This document shows positions 43,326-54,432 of a DNA stretch of 64,000 nt, in pieces. The notes under the pieces were generated by a model that saw nothing but the letters and a program-made list of their open reading frames with translations, did not search any database and had not been told where the DNA came from. A program made the position numbers and the translations under genes. This DNA comes from Tanypteryx hageni (taxonomy: Eukaryota; Arthropoda; Insecta; Odonata; Petaluridae). The stretch lies in NCBI GenBank assembly GCA_028673005.1, contig CM054114.1:22717369-22781368 (forward strand), given 5' to 3'. The stretch's first letter is position 1, and every line of letters starts with the position of its first letter.

Positions 43326-44645
43326 TTATTCTTGGTTAAACCTGGTTCTCCATATACTCCTATTTTCCGCTGTCCTCTTTATATCTTGATAACTCTCTTT
43401 CCCCTTCAAAACGTCTATCAGCTGAAACCTTTTCCTACCTCTTTCCCTTTTCCCATCTAGTTTTCCTTCTAACACGTCTTTAATCATACTCTCTCTCCTC
43501 AGGTAATGTCCAACCCAGTTAGCCTTCCTCTTTCTGATAGTCTGTATAATCATTCGCTTCTCTCCTATTCTTCGTAGCACTTCATCGTTTTTCATCCTAT
43601 CTGTCCATTTTATCTTCAGCATTCTCCTCCAAGTCCACATTTCAAAGCTTTCCAAGTATTTGATGTCATTTTTCCTTAGCGTCCATGTTTCTGCCCCATA
43701 CAATGCTATACTCCATACGTAGCATTTTATCAACTTCTTGCGGATATCTTCCCTTATATTCCCTGTAAGTAGTTGTTTCTTTCTCCTGAAAGCCGCTTTT
43801 GCTTTTCCTATTCTAGTTTTGATCTCATCCGTACATTTTGCCTCTCGTGTTATGATACTTCCAAGGTATTTATATTCTGAAACTTGTTCTAATGGCTTTC
43901 CCCCAATAGTTATGTTCAGATTCTCTTCTTTACCCGATATTCGAATGACCTTGGATTTTTCTGTATTTATTTCCATACCGTATTTTCTACCTGTTATCAC
44001 TAGTCTATTTATCATTTTTTGTAGCTCCTCTTCCTTTCTTGCTAGAAGTACTTGATCATCTGCGTATTTTACTGTTCTTATAATCCTTTCTCCAATTTTG
44101 AAATCCCCTGTGCCTTCTAAAGCTTCTTGCATTAGACTTTCTCCATATATATTGAATGGGGTTGGCGATAGGCAGCAGCCTTGTCTTACTCCTCTACCGA
44201 TATTTATTCCGCAGGTGTCCACATTCTCAAACCTGACCTTTACAACTTGATTCTCATATAGATTCCTAATCAGTCTCCTGTCTTTCCAGTCTACACCTAT
44301 ATCCTTTAATATCTTCATCAACTTTACCCAATTTACTCTATCAAAGGCCTTCTGCCAGTCTACGAAACATGCGCAGATATCTTGACTGTATTCTATTGCC
44401 CTTTCTGATATGATTCTAACTACTCCTATAGCATCTCTAGTTCCTCGTCCTTTTCTGAAACCGAATTGATCTTCCCCAATTATTTCTTCTGCCTTTTTCT
44501 CCAGCCTTTTATTAAGAATCCTCGTGATGATCTTCGATGTGTGTGACAGAAGGCTTATAGTTCTGTAATCTTTACACTGCATTGCCTTTGGCTTCTTCTT
44601 TAGAGGGATCATTGTTACTTCTAGGAAATCCTGAGGCCACTCTCG
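43326..44645 (-). pseudogene. RTE-like reverse transcriptase domain, uninterrupted from insertion to stop
   Basis: The frame holds WPQDFLEVTMIPLKKKPKAM, CKDYRTISLLSHTSKI, EDQFGFRKGRGTRDAIGVVR, CACFVDWQKAFDRVNW, NIGRGVRQGCCLSPTPFNIY, TVKYADDQVLLARKEEELQK, ESFEMWTWRRMLKIKW, and KRERGRKRFQLIDVLKGK before the stop at 43326-43328. All catalytic blocks are present (YADD intact). The frame reads on into antisense Penelope sequence beyond 44645, where the endonuclease half is disconnected, so the gene as a whole is broken although the RT domain itself is not. Confidence 0.9.
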
Positions 44646-44647
44646 GA

Positions 44648-45214
44648 AGCTAGAAACCAGGTTCAAAGAACACCTTGCACACTTCAAACACAATAGATTT
44701 AACAGGTCTAGCGTCGCAATACACATACAGGAAAACAATCACCCGATTAAAATCGAAAACATGTCTCTCTTAAAATCAACACAAACCAACTGGAAACTAG
44801 ACGCTTACGAGAGTATTTTCATAAACAAATTCAAAGAGACGGTTATGAATAACGACCGCGGACCTATCCCTTACTCACCCCTCTACTCGCTAACCGTTAA
44901 GAATTCCCCCACCCCTCTGCCCTCCTTTCACTTTTACCCGGAACACATAAATACACAAGACGAAACACAAACAATTCATACGACTTCAGCTACTGAAGAT
45001 GGGAGCATAGCTCCCGAAATACGTATCTAGAGATTTCCAGAGTGCTTGTGCGTGTGTGTTTTCTTTTTCTTTTTTTAGGCTAGTTTTTGACAACAGGTCC
45101 CTGTAGGCCATCATCGTCCTGCAAACTTGTAAGTATAATTTTAATTTTCCTTATTTCTTATTGACGTGTGAGTGCCCTCTGGGTAAATTTACGGTTAAGG
45201 AGTTTTAAATTTTA
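44648..45214 (+). mobile_element. Penelope-like element, 3' fragment inserted in the RTE
   Basis: On the plus strand the frame reads ETRFKEHLAHFKHNRFNRSS, VAIHIQENNHPIKIENMSLL, then KLDAYESIFINKFKETVMNN and GPIPYSPLYSL, ending at 45028-45030. The R.KEH and HI.E.NHPI elements, followed by a helical tail, match the C-terminal half of the GIY-YIG endonuclease domain of Penelope-like retroelements. RT and the start of GIY-YIG are missing. The last codons overlap a hammerhead-like motif (next entry). The 3' tail runs to about 45214, with both ends placed only within several bases. Confidence 0.78.
44990..45030 (+). ncRNA. Hammerhead-ribozyme-like motif in the Penelope tail
   Basis: Read as RNA: helix I CUA (44990-44992) with UAG (45028-45030); core CUGAAGA (44993-44999); helix II GGGAGC-AUA-GCUCCC (45001-45015), perfect; core GAAA (45016-45019); short helix III AUACGUAU (45019-45026); then C at 45027 as the expected cleavage position. 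This is the order of a type I minimal hammerhead, a motif published for the terminal repeats of Penelope-like elements. One oddity is an extra U between CUGAAGA and helix II. Helices I and III are very short. Cleavage is not demonstrated. Confidence 0.55.
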
Positions 45215-46916
45215 ATTCCTTTAGTTCCACTATCGCCTTTTCTTCTTCGCTCTCCATAATACTTGGTCCTAAGTTGTCTTCTTCAATGTTTTCCTCATTT
45301 TCCAGTTCTATTTTTGCCGCTCCTGCCTGTTTGCTGTATAATTCCTTAATGTATTCTTCCCATACCTGTGCTACATCCTTTGTTTCTGAGACTATCTTCC
45401 CATCCGTATTCATAATTCCTTTACCACAAATTCCATTAGACTTCTTATCTTCTAATTTCAGTGGCCTAGCGTACATCATATCGTACCGTCCTAACTTCTC
45501 CATTTGTTCTATTTCATCACATTTTCCTTTTATCCAATTTTCTCTAGCTTTATCTGTTACCCTTCTCAACTCATTGTTTATGCGCCTATAGTTGGCTCTA
45601 CCTTCTTCACTGTTAACGTTTTTCCATTTTCGTCTCTCATCCATTTTCTCCAGCATTTCCTTCGTGATCCATGGTTTTCTGATTTTCTTCTCTTGTTTTC
45701 CAATCTCTTTATCCAAGGTATCCTTGATACTGGTTTTAATTTCATCCCATTCTATATCAACGGTCTTCGGTTTGTTTTCCAACTTTCTTAAGTTATCTTC
45801 CAACTTCATGCTGACTACATCCTGCCTTTCTTTCAGTTTTTCTAGGTCCCAGGTCTGTCTTTCTCCTCTCGTTTTTCTTATTTGTTTGAGCTTTGTACTC
45901 ACGTCAAGTATTAGAAGGCTGTGATCTGACTCAATGTCTGCTCCTTGCAATGCCTTGGCGTTCTTTATGCTGTTCCTGAATCTTTGTTTTACAAGGATGT
46001 AATCTATTTGGCATCTCATTCTATCTCCTGGGCTTTTCCATGTGTATAACCTTCGTTTATGGTTTTTGAACCATGTATTAGTCACTACAAGGTCATTATT
46101 GATGCAGAATTCTACGAGTTTCTCCCCTCCTCGATTTCTCTTCCCAAGTCCGTATTGCCCGACAACATTTTCTTCCTGTCCTTCTCCGACTATGCTGTTC
46201 CAATCTCCCATTATTATGCAGTTTACCTTTCCTCTTCCGTCTTCTTCGTAAATTTCATTAATTTGCTCATAGATCTCATCTATTTCTTCATCGTCATGAG
46301 CTGACGTTGGCATATATACCTGGATTATCAGCATGTCCACTGGGACTGCTTTTAGCTTTATTGCCATCAGTCTATCGTTCGTTGCTATTATCTTTGTCAT
46401 GCTTTTCATCATATCTTTCCTAAGTACCAGAGCTACTCCGCTTTCCCCACTATTTCCTCCAGAATAAACTACCGTGAATTCTTCCGAGTCGAACTGTCCT
46501 TCTCCCTCCCATCTAGTTTCGCTTAGCCCTATAATGTCAACTCTATTTCTTCTCATTTCTTCTTTCAAGTTCTCTAGCTTTCCTGCCTTTCTCATAGTTC
46601 TTACGTTGCAAGTCCCTATTCGTAATTTACTTTCGACAAATGTTTTCCTCAAGGCAGTCCCCGCCCGGAGATCCGATTGGGGGACTATTTTACCTCCGGA
46701 TTGTTTTACCTCGAGAGAACTCATATTGTCCAACCATATAATCTTTACTAGGGATTGTAATGTGGTAGTTTCCCCTCTTGCTTTCCACATAGCAGTACTG
46801 TAGCCGTTCAAATCGTCCTGATCACGCCTACAGCTGTATTGGATATAGACCCAACCAACATCATTTGTTTTCGGCTCTATACCATACTGACAGTACTGCT
46901 GCCTACTGCCAGGCAC
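45215..46916 (-). pseudogene. RTE-like LINE endonuclease half
   Basis: The uninterrupted minus-strand frame begins with GTG at 46916; the first in-frame ATG is near residue 43. The AP-type endonuclease shows RIGTCNVRTMRKAGKLENLK (about residue 99), GLSETRWEG (130), YMPTSAHDDEE (201), IIMGDWNSIVG (234), RLYTWKSPGDRMRCQIDYIL (289) and IESDHSLLI (328), so all catalytic blocks are in place. A charged linker follows (WITKEMLEKMDERRKWKN, EENIEEDNLGPSIMESE). It ends at about 45215, at the Penelope insert. Its job would be nicking the target DNA for the RT. Confidence 0.9.
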
Positions 46917-46941
46917 TGATGATAGTTTTTTTTTTATAAAA

Positions 46942-47015
46942 CCTCCATTCGAGGGGTTTGAACCCCCGAACTTTGCAATAGAAAGCCGACACGCTAAACA
47001 CTACACCACCAGTGC
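46942..47015 (-). other. tRNA-derived sequence (A and B boxes) just 5' of the RTE
   Basis: On the minus strand TGGTGTAGTGTTTAGCG resembles an internal pol III A box, and GGGGTTCAAACCCC forms a perfect B-box/T-arm hairpin about 35 bases later. The acceptor ends do not pair, so this is a tRNA-like or SINE-head sequence rather than a tRNA gene. It is directly upstream of the RTE 5' region in the same orientation, and (TA)n precedes it. Confidence 0.55.
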
Positions 47016-47116
47016 ATATATATATATATACATAATAAAAGATATTTCTCTGTTTGATACACAATATGTGTTAAGCCTATAATAGGTTATAACAAAACAT
47101 ATATATGTATATACAT

Positions 47117-47419
<303 letters not shown>

Positions 47420-47453
<34 letters not shown>
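47420..47453. repeat. (TA)n microsatellite
   Basis: TA tract right of the preceding repeat. Confidence 0.95.
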
Positions 47454-47461
<8 letters not shown>

Positions 47462-47463
47462 GC

Positions 47464-47870
47464 TACACACACTCCCTGCTTTAACACTGTTCTGCATTAA
47501 CACTGAAAATAATGTAATACCTTTTTCCGAATTGCACTCACGCATTCCACATTAACGCTCTTCAAAATTTCTGGTGTAATTTATCAAGTCCACTGCACAG
47601 CGCCTCTGACGTTAGTATTTTCAGCAGCTTGATGATTCTGTGTACACTTGTCGATGCTTTTTAGGTCAAAATATTGAGTGAACTTTGTTTAAATTATATT
47701 TCCTCTTTAAATAAAAAGTCTGTGTGTCATAACCGGCAGTCAGAGGAGAAAAAGAGGAAAAACTTAACTCTCGAGGTTAAATTAGAGGTTTTATGGAGAC
47801 TAAAAGCTGGAGAGTGCCAACATTTGTTTTTTGTGAATCGCTTCCTTTTTGATTGTTCAGTTTTTTAAAA
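47464..47870 (+). pseudogene. Tigger-type fragment: terminal region and DNA-binding head
   Basis: CACTCCCTGCTTTAACACTG and CACATTAACGCTC repeats near 47470-47565 look like Tigger subterminal sequence. The following frame has KKRKNLTLEVKLEVLWRLKA, matching the start of the CENP-B-type helix-turn-helix of Tigger transposases, and then loses similarity at about 47815. A truncated copy. Confidence 0.5.
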
Positions 47871-48623
47871 TGTAATAACGAGGTATTTGAATTTTTCTTT
47901 ATTTGGTCTCATTCCATGTTCCTTTATTTATCAAGCACATGTGATAGTTCTTTTATGAATCTGTATTTCTTTATGAAAACTTAGTAAGATTTTGATAGTT
48001 TCGATGTACGATTTAGTTTTTGTCTTATTGGTGGCCTTCTCTTAATCGAACAGTATCTTCAGTCATGATGCTTATGTTATTATGTTCCAATTTTCTTTTA
48101 ATAAAATTGTGGCTGTATAGTGACTATTGCCTCACCCTGTATATATAAGTAGACGCAGGTATCTTCTTCTACTCCGTTCTTCATTTATTTTCAACTTTTA
48201 TTGTTCAATTTAAAATATAATTGCAATGCAAATTATGACCTATTTTATGTTATGTAATATGGTTAACAAATAATACTTTGGTGTATTATTTGTAAAATAC
48301 TACCTATTTTCATTTCCATTAATAGAATCTGAAGGATGAATTGTATCTTATAACTTCATTTCTTATGGAAGTACATGTTCCGAATAGCTCTGTTTCAGTT
48401 AGCACTTGATTTTCCTGGCACCATTTAAGAACATCAAGTGTGTGTTGTTTGATACAGCTTAATTGGCTGAACAGTAGGAATAGAGCATGAGAATTGTGCA
48501 GAGTTATGTTGATTAGTATTTAATTTAAGCATTTTGATTTTTCATGATGATTTGTAGATTCTACAAATCAGTTAATATTTAGCTATTCATTCCTTAATTG
48601 ATTCATTCTTGCACTTATTTCAG
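47871..48623. other. No recognised gene
   Basis: AT-rich. TTTATTTCAG just before 48624 resembles a splice acceptor in front of the G-rich minisatellite, but no partner exon is evident. Confidence 0.5.
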
Positions 48624-49052
48624 GCGGAGGTGGGAGAGGAGGTAAATGGTGGGGGGGATGGAGTAGTGGAGGGTGATAGGGGAGAGGGGGAGGAAGGGGG
48701 TGAGGGGGAGGAAGGGGGTGAGGGGGAGGAAGGGGGTGAGGGGGAGGAAGGGGTGAGGGGGAGGAAGGAGGTGAGGGGGAGGAGGTTGAGGAAGTGGGTG
48801 AGGGGGAGGAAGGGGGTGAGGGAGAGGAAGGAGGTGAGGGGGAGGTGGTTGAGGAAGTGGGTGAGGGGCAGGAGGGGGGTGAGGGGGGTGTGGAAGTGTT
48901 TTTTGGGAGGGGGGATTTTAATAGGGGAATGGCCTTACAGGGGTTTCACAGGGTTTATTCGGGGGGGGATAATTTTGGTCAAGACGGGTGGGCGGACTTG
49001 GTGGAGGAGTTGGTGGAGGTGGTAATAGGGGAGGAGGTTTTTGATGACTAAG
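48624..49052. repeat. G-rich minisatellite, about 18-bp unit
   Basis: Units of GGGGGAGGAAGGGGGTGA type, perfect at 48680-48740 and then drifting, with extreme strand asymmetry (almost no C on the plus strand). One frame would encode GEEGGEGEEGGEG repeats and is open, but such frames are expected from the repeat alone. Runs of four and more G suggest quadruplex potential. Confidence 0.85.
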
Positions 49053-49499
49053 AGGGAGGGAGGGATTGGATGGGGAAGGGGTTGGTTATCCAGAGCCCAG
49101 TGGCCAAGCTCCAGGACTATGGAGGGTCGTTGGTGGTGGTGGTAGGTATGATACCATGTCTTTCATCAGATGCTACCTTTAATAGGCTAGAGCAAAGGTG
49201 ACCTAATAAAACTGCTTAGGTTGCAACTTTTTATCCGGGCACTCTTATAAAGTTTCAAAACGCTATCCAACTATTTAACCTCTGTTATCTGGTAACCCTA
49301 GGTATATGCATTGTCACAGATATGGATAAAATCAAAAAATCTCTAACTCCCATTGTAGGTTTTTGGACTCTGTACTGTTTTCATCTAATATTTTAATCAA
49401 ATTTAGTAATATCTTTTTGGCTTTTTATATACTAAAATATATTTTATTAACAGTTAAGAAAATCTAAGCATAATAAAAAGAAACAATGTATTATTGTAG
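49053..49499. other. No recognised gene
   Basis: Nothing identified between the minisatellite and the LINE relic. Confidence 0.5.
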
Positions 49500-50260
49500 T
49501 TTTTTCTCACAGTGAGTATTCTCTGCAGCCATTTCTATCTTTAGCTTGTGCAATGTATTGTATCTATTGCACGTGCTTCCCTCGTAATCTAGCTCTGTTC
49601 TTCTTCCTGCTAGTTTTTCTTCACATACTTGTCTAGACAATGGTTATTAAACTTGCATTCCTGTCTTATGCATGGCAGCTTTCATGCCTATCCAATATAA
49701 TTGGCTCCAAAAGTAACTTGTAAACCAGAATTCTTGCCTAAAGCTTAAGTTCTTTCTTATTATTTCTTTATTAAAAATTGAGCTAAAATATTATTACATA
49801 ATTACAACTAAAATTTCCATTCCTATACTTCTATGCACATTCTTTCCATCTCCCCAACTTTATTCAATGTACATCTAACTTGAACTCGTTATATTCAATT
49901 CCATTCCCGTTATTTCTAAGCCCTTTGTCCATTTGAATGCTGACATCTTGCTATCTGCTATTAGTGCTACACCATCAATATATACCAATGCCAGAGCACT
50001 TAAAGATTTCATATTTTAGTGTGCCAGCTAATCTCGTTTCTGCATATTTCATCACTACATCCATACATTTATAATTAGTAAAACTCACAGTAATTTGACC
50101 TGGCATGGAATAATAACAAAATATCAAATGCAAGGCCTAATTTTGTCCTCACACCTCCATGCACTTTTTTAAAGGCTTTTTCTAAATTAAATTTCAATAA
50201 ATGCTTTTGTAAATCAACTAATGATTGATTGATTGATGTGTGACAATTGATTATTTTCTT
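49500..50260 (-). pseudogene. LINE reverse transcriptase relic
   Basis: Minus-strand pieces: KFNLEKAFKKVHGGV (palm helix with FNLEKAF for FIDLEKAFD), MKYAETRLAGTLKYE, then LALVYIDGVALIADSK (the YADD block changed to YIDG), WTKGLEITGMELNIT, and near 49540 AKDRNGCREYSL, like a LINE C-terminal A.DR.GWR. Frameshifts and stops are frequent. Lineage is uncertain; the motifs differ from the RTE family seen elsewhere in the window. Confidence 0.6.
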
Positions 50261-50703
50261 CCATTTTTTGGATAAAAGGTGATAAAAATGTTTAGTAAAA
50301 TTTGGTTTGGAGTCCCATGAAGTTTGAGTGAACAGAAAAGGGTGCTATGAAATTTAAATGGTTGCGGAGCACTGCTCCAGAGGAATAAAAACCCTAACAA
50401 CCAATGTCTTTGTCATCATCTTGTATTCCTCTTGTTGTCTTCTTTGTATTCATCTTCATGAACATCTTTGTTATCATCAACAACATCAGCTTTAAAGATT
50501 AGTTCACCTTCACACCATTTATTGTTGTCAAAATAATGTTAGGTTAGTTAGGAACCAATCTGCCTTTTTCCCATAAACCCTTGGTTCAGTCATCGTAGCT
50601 TTATGCCTTCATGGTATCCTTACACTGCAATCACTACAACATTTGAGTGTCTACTGTATTATTGTTTAGATTACCCAAATTAATACTCTACTATTTTATT
50701 ATT
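50261..50703. other. No recognised gene
   Basis: AT-rich spacer with CATCATC/AACATC-type simple sequence near 50410-50490. Confidence 0.5.
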
Positions 50704-51749
50704 TACCGTAAATACCCGCGTATAATGCCCACCCTCGTATAATGCGCAGGGAGGTTTTCAGCCTCGTAATCTATGATATTTCTATATACCCGCGTATAGC
50801 ACGAACAGATTTCTTTTAGCGTTACTGTTCCAGAATAAAGTAGATGGTGTAACGTGGTCTAAAGCAATGATCGAATTATTGGTATTATGTATTGGTAACA
50901 TAACGAAAGTGTGAAATGAAATTTTCGAATAACATTCCAAAAGAATGTCAGCTAACTCAATCATTACATACTCTGTTTACTTACAGGATGATATTAGGAT
51001 TAGGACACAATAATCCAATTATATCAATTTCATAGTATGGCATATGACATTGTTTGAGCTAATAAATTGAAGGAATGATGATAAACCTATGTCAAAGTTT
51101 TTTACATACGTTTTAGTCACGCCTGAGATGAACGGGTTTGCCCAACCTTCAGTATTAACGTTATTAGAGCACTCTGGAGCACGCAAAAACGATAGTAAAT
51201 AACCATAATTAACTACAGACTCTAAGAATCAAGAATAAACCACGTATGAATGCTGAGAGAAAAGTAGGGAACGATAACTTGATTTAGTTCTACAAGAAGC
51301 ATCAGCTGCCAGCGTACTCAAAGGCATCAGCTGCCATTGTTTCTCATTGTAAGTAGTACCAGTACCTCACCACCAGGCCGGGCGCAGGTGTAGGGTGACG
51401 TCATGCGTAAGATGACGATTCCGATAACAACATCGTAGAAGAATGTTCCAGTGACGAAGAATTTCTTGGCTTTTAAAATGAATAAATACTGAATTCGTTC
51501 TTATCATATCTAATTAATGTACGTTAATAGAATTAGTTAATAAATTTTAACTATTATCTATCTTACTTTTCGTAAAAATCACCAATAAAATTATGAGGAT
51601 ACCCGGGCAGTAATTAATGAGCTGAAATTGTGGAAATATGGGATCAAATGAAAATAGGAAGATTATGTACCCTCGCATAACACGCATCCTTATTTTTAAC
51701 TCAAATATTTCGAAAAAATAGTGTGCTTTATATGCGGGTATTTACGGTA
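50704..51749. mobile_element. Tigger/pogo-type MITE, 1.05 kb
   Basis: The left end TACCGTAAATACCCGCGTAT (50704) and the reversed right end TACCGTAAATACCCGCATAT (51749) match at 19 of 20, the TA being the target site. Subterminal CCCTCG.ATAA..CGCA motifs occur inside both ends (50733, 51671), and the end motif recurs at 50788. No transposase. Confidence 0.9.
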
Positions 51750-52030
51750 TATTGCAGCAGAGTGGGGTGGCCTAAATATTCCATATCATCAAAAATTAAT
51801 TTATCTGTAATGAGTTAATTGTGACCAGTTACTTCTAAATTAATATACTCTTGGTATGTAAAAACTTTGAGAATTACTCTTTTATGAGTAAGTGATAGTG
51901 CTCCAAAGTATCTCATAGATTGGTAATACATTTTCAAGGAAGCAGAGAAAAGTTATGCTAAAGTGGTGTTTTAGGAAGAGTCCTTTATCTGCGTTATCTA
52001 TGATAACCAATGAACATTCTTTTATTTTTT
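51750..52030. other. No recognised gene
   Basis: AT-rich spacer. Confidence 0.5.
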
Positions 52031-52490
52031 ACTTTTTCCATACGTAGTATAGGGGAAAGTATTGTTTTGATGAAAAAAATCGACTTTGAGATTTCAACGG
52101 AAATACACATTTTGAGGTCCCCTGAACACGTTTTGACAATTTTCTCGATGTCTGTGTGTATGTGATAGGTATTTGTGGGTGCTCTAACTCAGAAATTATT
52201 AATCAGGTCAACGTGAAATTTTATATTTAACATTTTTATAAAAGTCACAAGAACTGATTAGTTTTTGGTAAAAATCGGTCAACCAGAAATGAGTGTTTAC
52301 TCTTGTCACATATCCATAATTTTTGGAATATTTGCTTTAATATTTGATAAATGTAAAAATGTATTGGAATAAAAGTTGTGGAAAATGAAATTTTCTACAA
52401 CCTTTATTTGTGACATTTTCCCATAGAATGCATTGTTTAAGAGATATCTTTTATTTTTAGCTGCCACCACCTACCGATGACTGTTGTTAA
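52031..52490. repeat. Dispersed repeat family, unknown class
   Basis: GAAAAAAATCGACTTTGAGA, ACACGTTTTGACAATTTTCT and CTCTAACTCAGAAATTATTA are followed by a block matching 24440-24620 in reverse orientation (TATTTGCTTTAATATTTGAT, AATAAAAGTTGTGGAAAATG). No terminal repeats or coding motifs found. Confidence 0.6.
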
Positions 52491-52954
52491 CAATTGATAG
52501 ATTAACCTAGAATTCCGATGATATACATACAACTATACATCATACTATATTGTAAGTACATATTTGGAATTTCATTACAATATATTTGAATGTTGGAAAT
52601 TATTTAGGAATTTTCCTTAGGGGATAATGTAACATTCTGCATTGTGCATGTTTGAGTAGTTTAAAATAATTTTGGTTTATTCTCTTATTTTTCAAAACAA
52701 AGTATCTTAATTATAATAATGGGAAGTATGTGATTATTTTTCAAACGATAGAGTGGTAATCTAGAATTTATCGTATTACTTTGACATTTTTTTAGGAAAC
52801 TCTCAAACGGCCAATTTCATGGTTTTGTAAATGGGTAGCATAGGTACTCATTTATTGTTTTATACATCAGTCAGTGGAATAAGGATAGGATTAATTAAAA
52901 TTTTTATAGAATATGGAATTATTTATTCTCTCATTTTATTAATTTGATTTTCAG

Positions 52955-53127
52955 GTTTGGATTCTCATTTGATTGTCTCTTTCAATTGTTGGCCCTGTTA
53001 TGTATGTCATCATAATCATACACATAAAATTATGCAAAGGAGATGCTCATCTTCCCTCGGTCATCTTGTGTTTGGTTTGTTTATGGCACTCTAGTGAAAC
53101 AGGATTCAACTCTCAATCCTATTTCAG
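52955..53127 (+). pseudogene. Ionotropic receptor exon: TM1 and pore entrance (IR21a/IR93a-like)
   Basis: The exon lies between TTTGATTTTCAG and CAG|GTGAGA. Its first part reads VWILI, a TGA, LSLSIVGPVMYVIIIIHIKL and CKGDAHLPS, a first membrane segment as in insect ionotropic receptors; the second part, one frame off (shift near 53065), reads SSCVWFVYGTLVKQDSTLNP, the conserved C.WFVYGAL.KQGS.L.P block before the pore. These ligand-gated cation channels of sensory neurons are related to glutamate receptors. Exit phase is 1, matching the next exon. The nonsense codon and shift mark this copy as broken, unless the sequence contains errors. Subfamily is from memory of motifs only. Confidence 0.68.
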
Positions 53128-53346
53128 GTGAGATTTTAATTTCCCTCTCTTTTGAAAATATTGTTAATAGCTACAATTATTTGTTAAGTCTAACTAATAA
53201 TACATTACATCATGATGACAGCTGGAATGATATTTTTAAAAATTAAATTGCCAATTCTCTGTTAAATTTATACTTTCATATTGATCATATTCCTCTCAAT
53301 AAATTAATTTCTCTCGTTATAAATTTCTTGCAAAGGCAAGTAAATA

Positions 53347-53440
53347 CAAAGGGGTTCGCTAGGAAACTATAGGTAATGGGAGGTGGGGGGTGGGAAATGG
53401 AGTGGATATAAGGAGGGGGAGTGAGAAGGGTACAGAAAGT
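53347..53440 (-). repeat. Inverted copy of the Penelope 3' end
   Basis: This G-rich block (TAGGAAACTATAGGTAATGGG ... GAGTGGATAT ... AGAAGGGTACAGAAAGT) is the reverse complement, with modest divergence, of 54337-54432, which encodes the end of the Penelope protein. It immediately precedes the truncated RT domain, so the same element's end is present in both orientations. Confidence 0.8.
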
Positions 53441-54336
53441 ATTAGACAATGTTATTTATTGGTACCAATATGTAGATGGTGTTCTTTGTTTATGGAAAAG
53501 TACTGATAGACAGCTTGCTTGTTTTCTTTCCATTCTTAATTCCTTGCATCCTTCGATCACATTCATGCACGAGTTACAAGTAAATTCCCACCTCAACTTC
53601 CTTGATTTAACCATTACCATTGAAAACAAGTCACCATTTTGCTGTGTTTAGAAAATCTACATACATGGACAACATTATTCATACCTCATCCAATCTTTCA
53701 TAAGCAAGCCATGTTCCATTCGTCAGTACAGTCAGTACTTATTAAACTACCTTTAAGAAAGAATTTCTTTATTGCTGAATTACAAATCATAAAAACAATA
53801 GTCTTAAATAGTGGATATCCAGAAAAATTAATAGAACACATTCTCCAGAAAAACAAAAGAACATCACTCTCAACATGACTTTCCCACTACAGCTTCCCGA
53901 TAGACCCACCCCCCAAAAATGTTGCTTTTTGACCTTTCTTGAACCCTTATCCCACTGATTGAATAAGTTATTCCCTAGTGATACCCACAGGATAGCTTTC
54001 CTTAGTAAAGTGAACTTTAGCCATATGTTGTGTAACAATAAAGGCCATGTGACTCCAAGTGATAAATGTGGTGTTTACAAAATTGAATGTGGTGACTGCC
54101 AAACTATATATATCGGTCAGGCTGGAAGGGAATTTACAAACAGGGAAAAAGAACATTGGCGGTGCTACATCTACAACAATAGGACTGCTTCTCAACTCAC
54201 TCAGCACCTTCTTGATCATGGATATTTTTCTGATTTTGACTCAAAAATTTACATTGTGAAAATAAGGGTCACAGGCTTAATGCATTGGGAATTATAGAAA
54301 TTGTTTCTGTTGTTAAAAGTGGCCACAATGTTATTA

Positions 54337-54432
54337 ATGACTTTTTGTACCCTTCCCACTCACCCCTCTTTGATATCCACTCCATATCCCCCCCTCCCCT
54401 CCCATTAGTTTCCTAACAAACCCAATGACTCC
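54337..54432 (+). repeat. Penelope 3' end, direct orientation
   Basis: Partner of the inverted block at 53347-53440. It codes for FLYPSHSPLFDIHSISPPLP on the plus strand. Confidence 0.8.

Larger units (their letters stand above)
43283..46920 (-). mobile_element. RTE-like LINE, near full length, split by a Penelope insert
   Basis: Minus-strand element running from its 5' region near 46920 to an (ATG)n tail at 43283-43295. It has an endonuclease part (45215-46916), an RT part (43326-44645), a terminal hairpin (43304-43317) and the short tail, flanked by TA-rich sequence on both sides. The interval 44648-45214 is foreign. Comparison with the copy at 1-1.7 kb indicates that about 35-40 codons between endonuclease and RT were lost at the insertion site. 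Confidence 0.9.

Noticed and set aside
45274..46803. Several plus-strand frames of about 70-110 codons rich in Ser, Phe and Leu
   Set aside because: They are the reverse-complement reading of the RTE endonuclease, which has the motifs; composition is that of an antisense shadow.
48609..49025. Gly/Glu-rich frame as a protein-coding gene
   Set aside because: The frame is an automatic result of an 18-bp G-rich repeat; no non-repeat domain or splice partner supports it.
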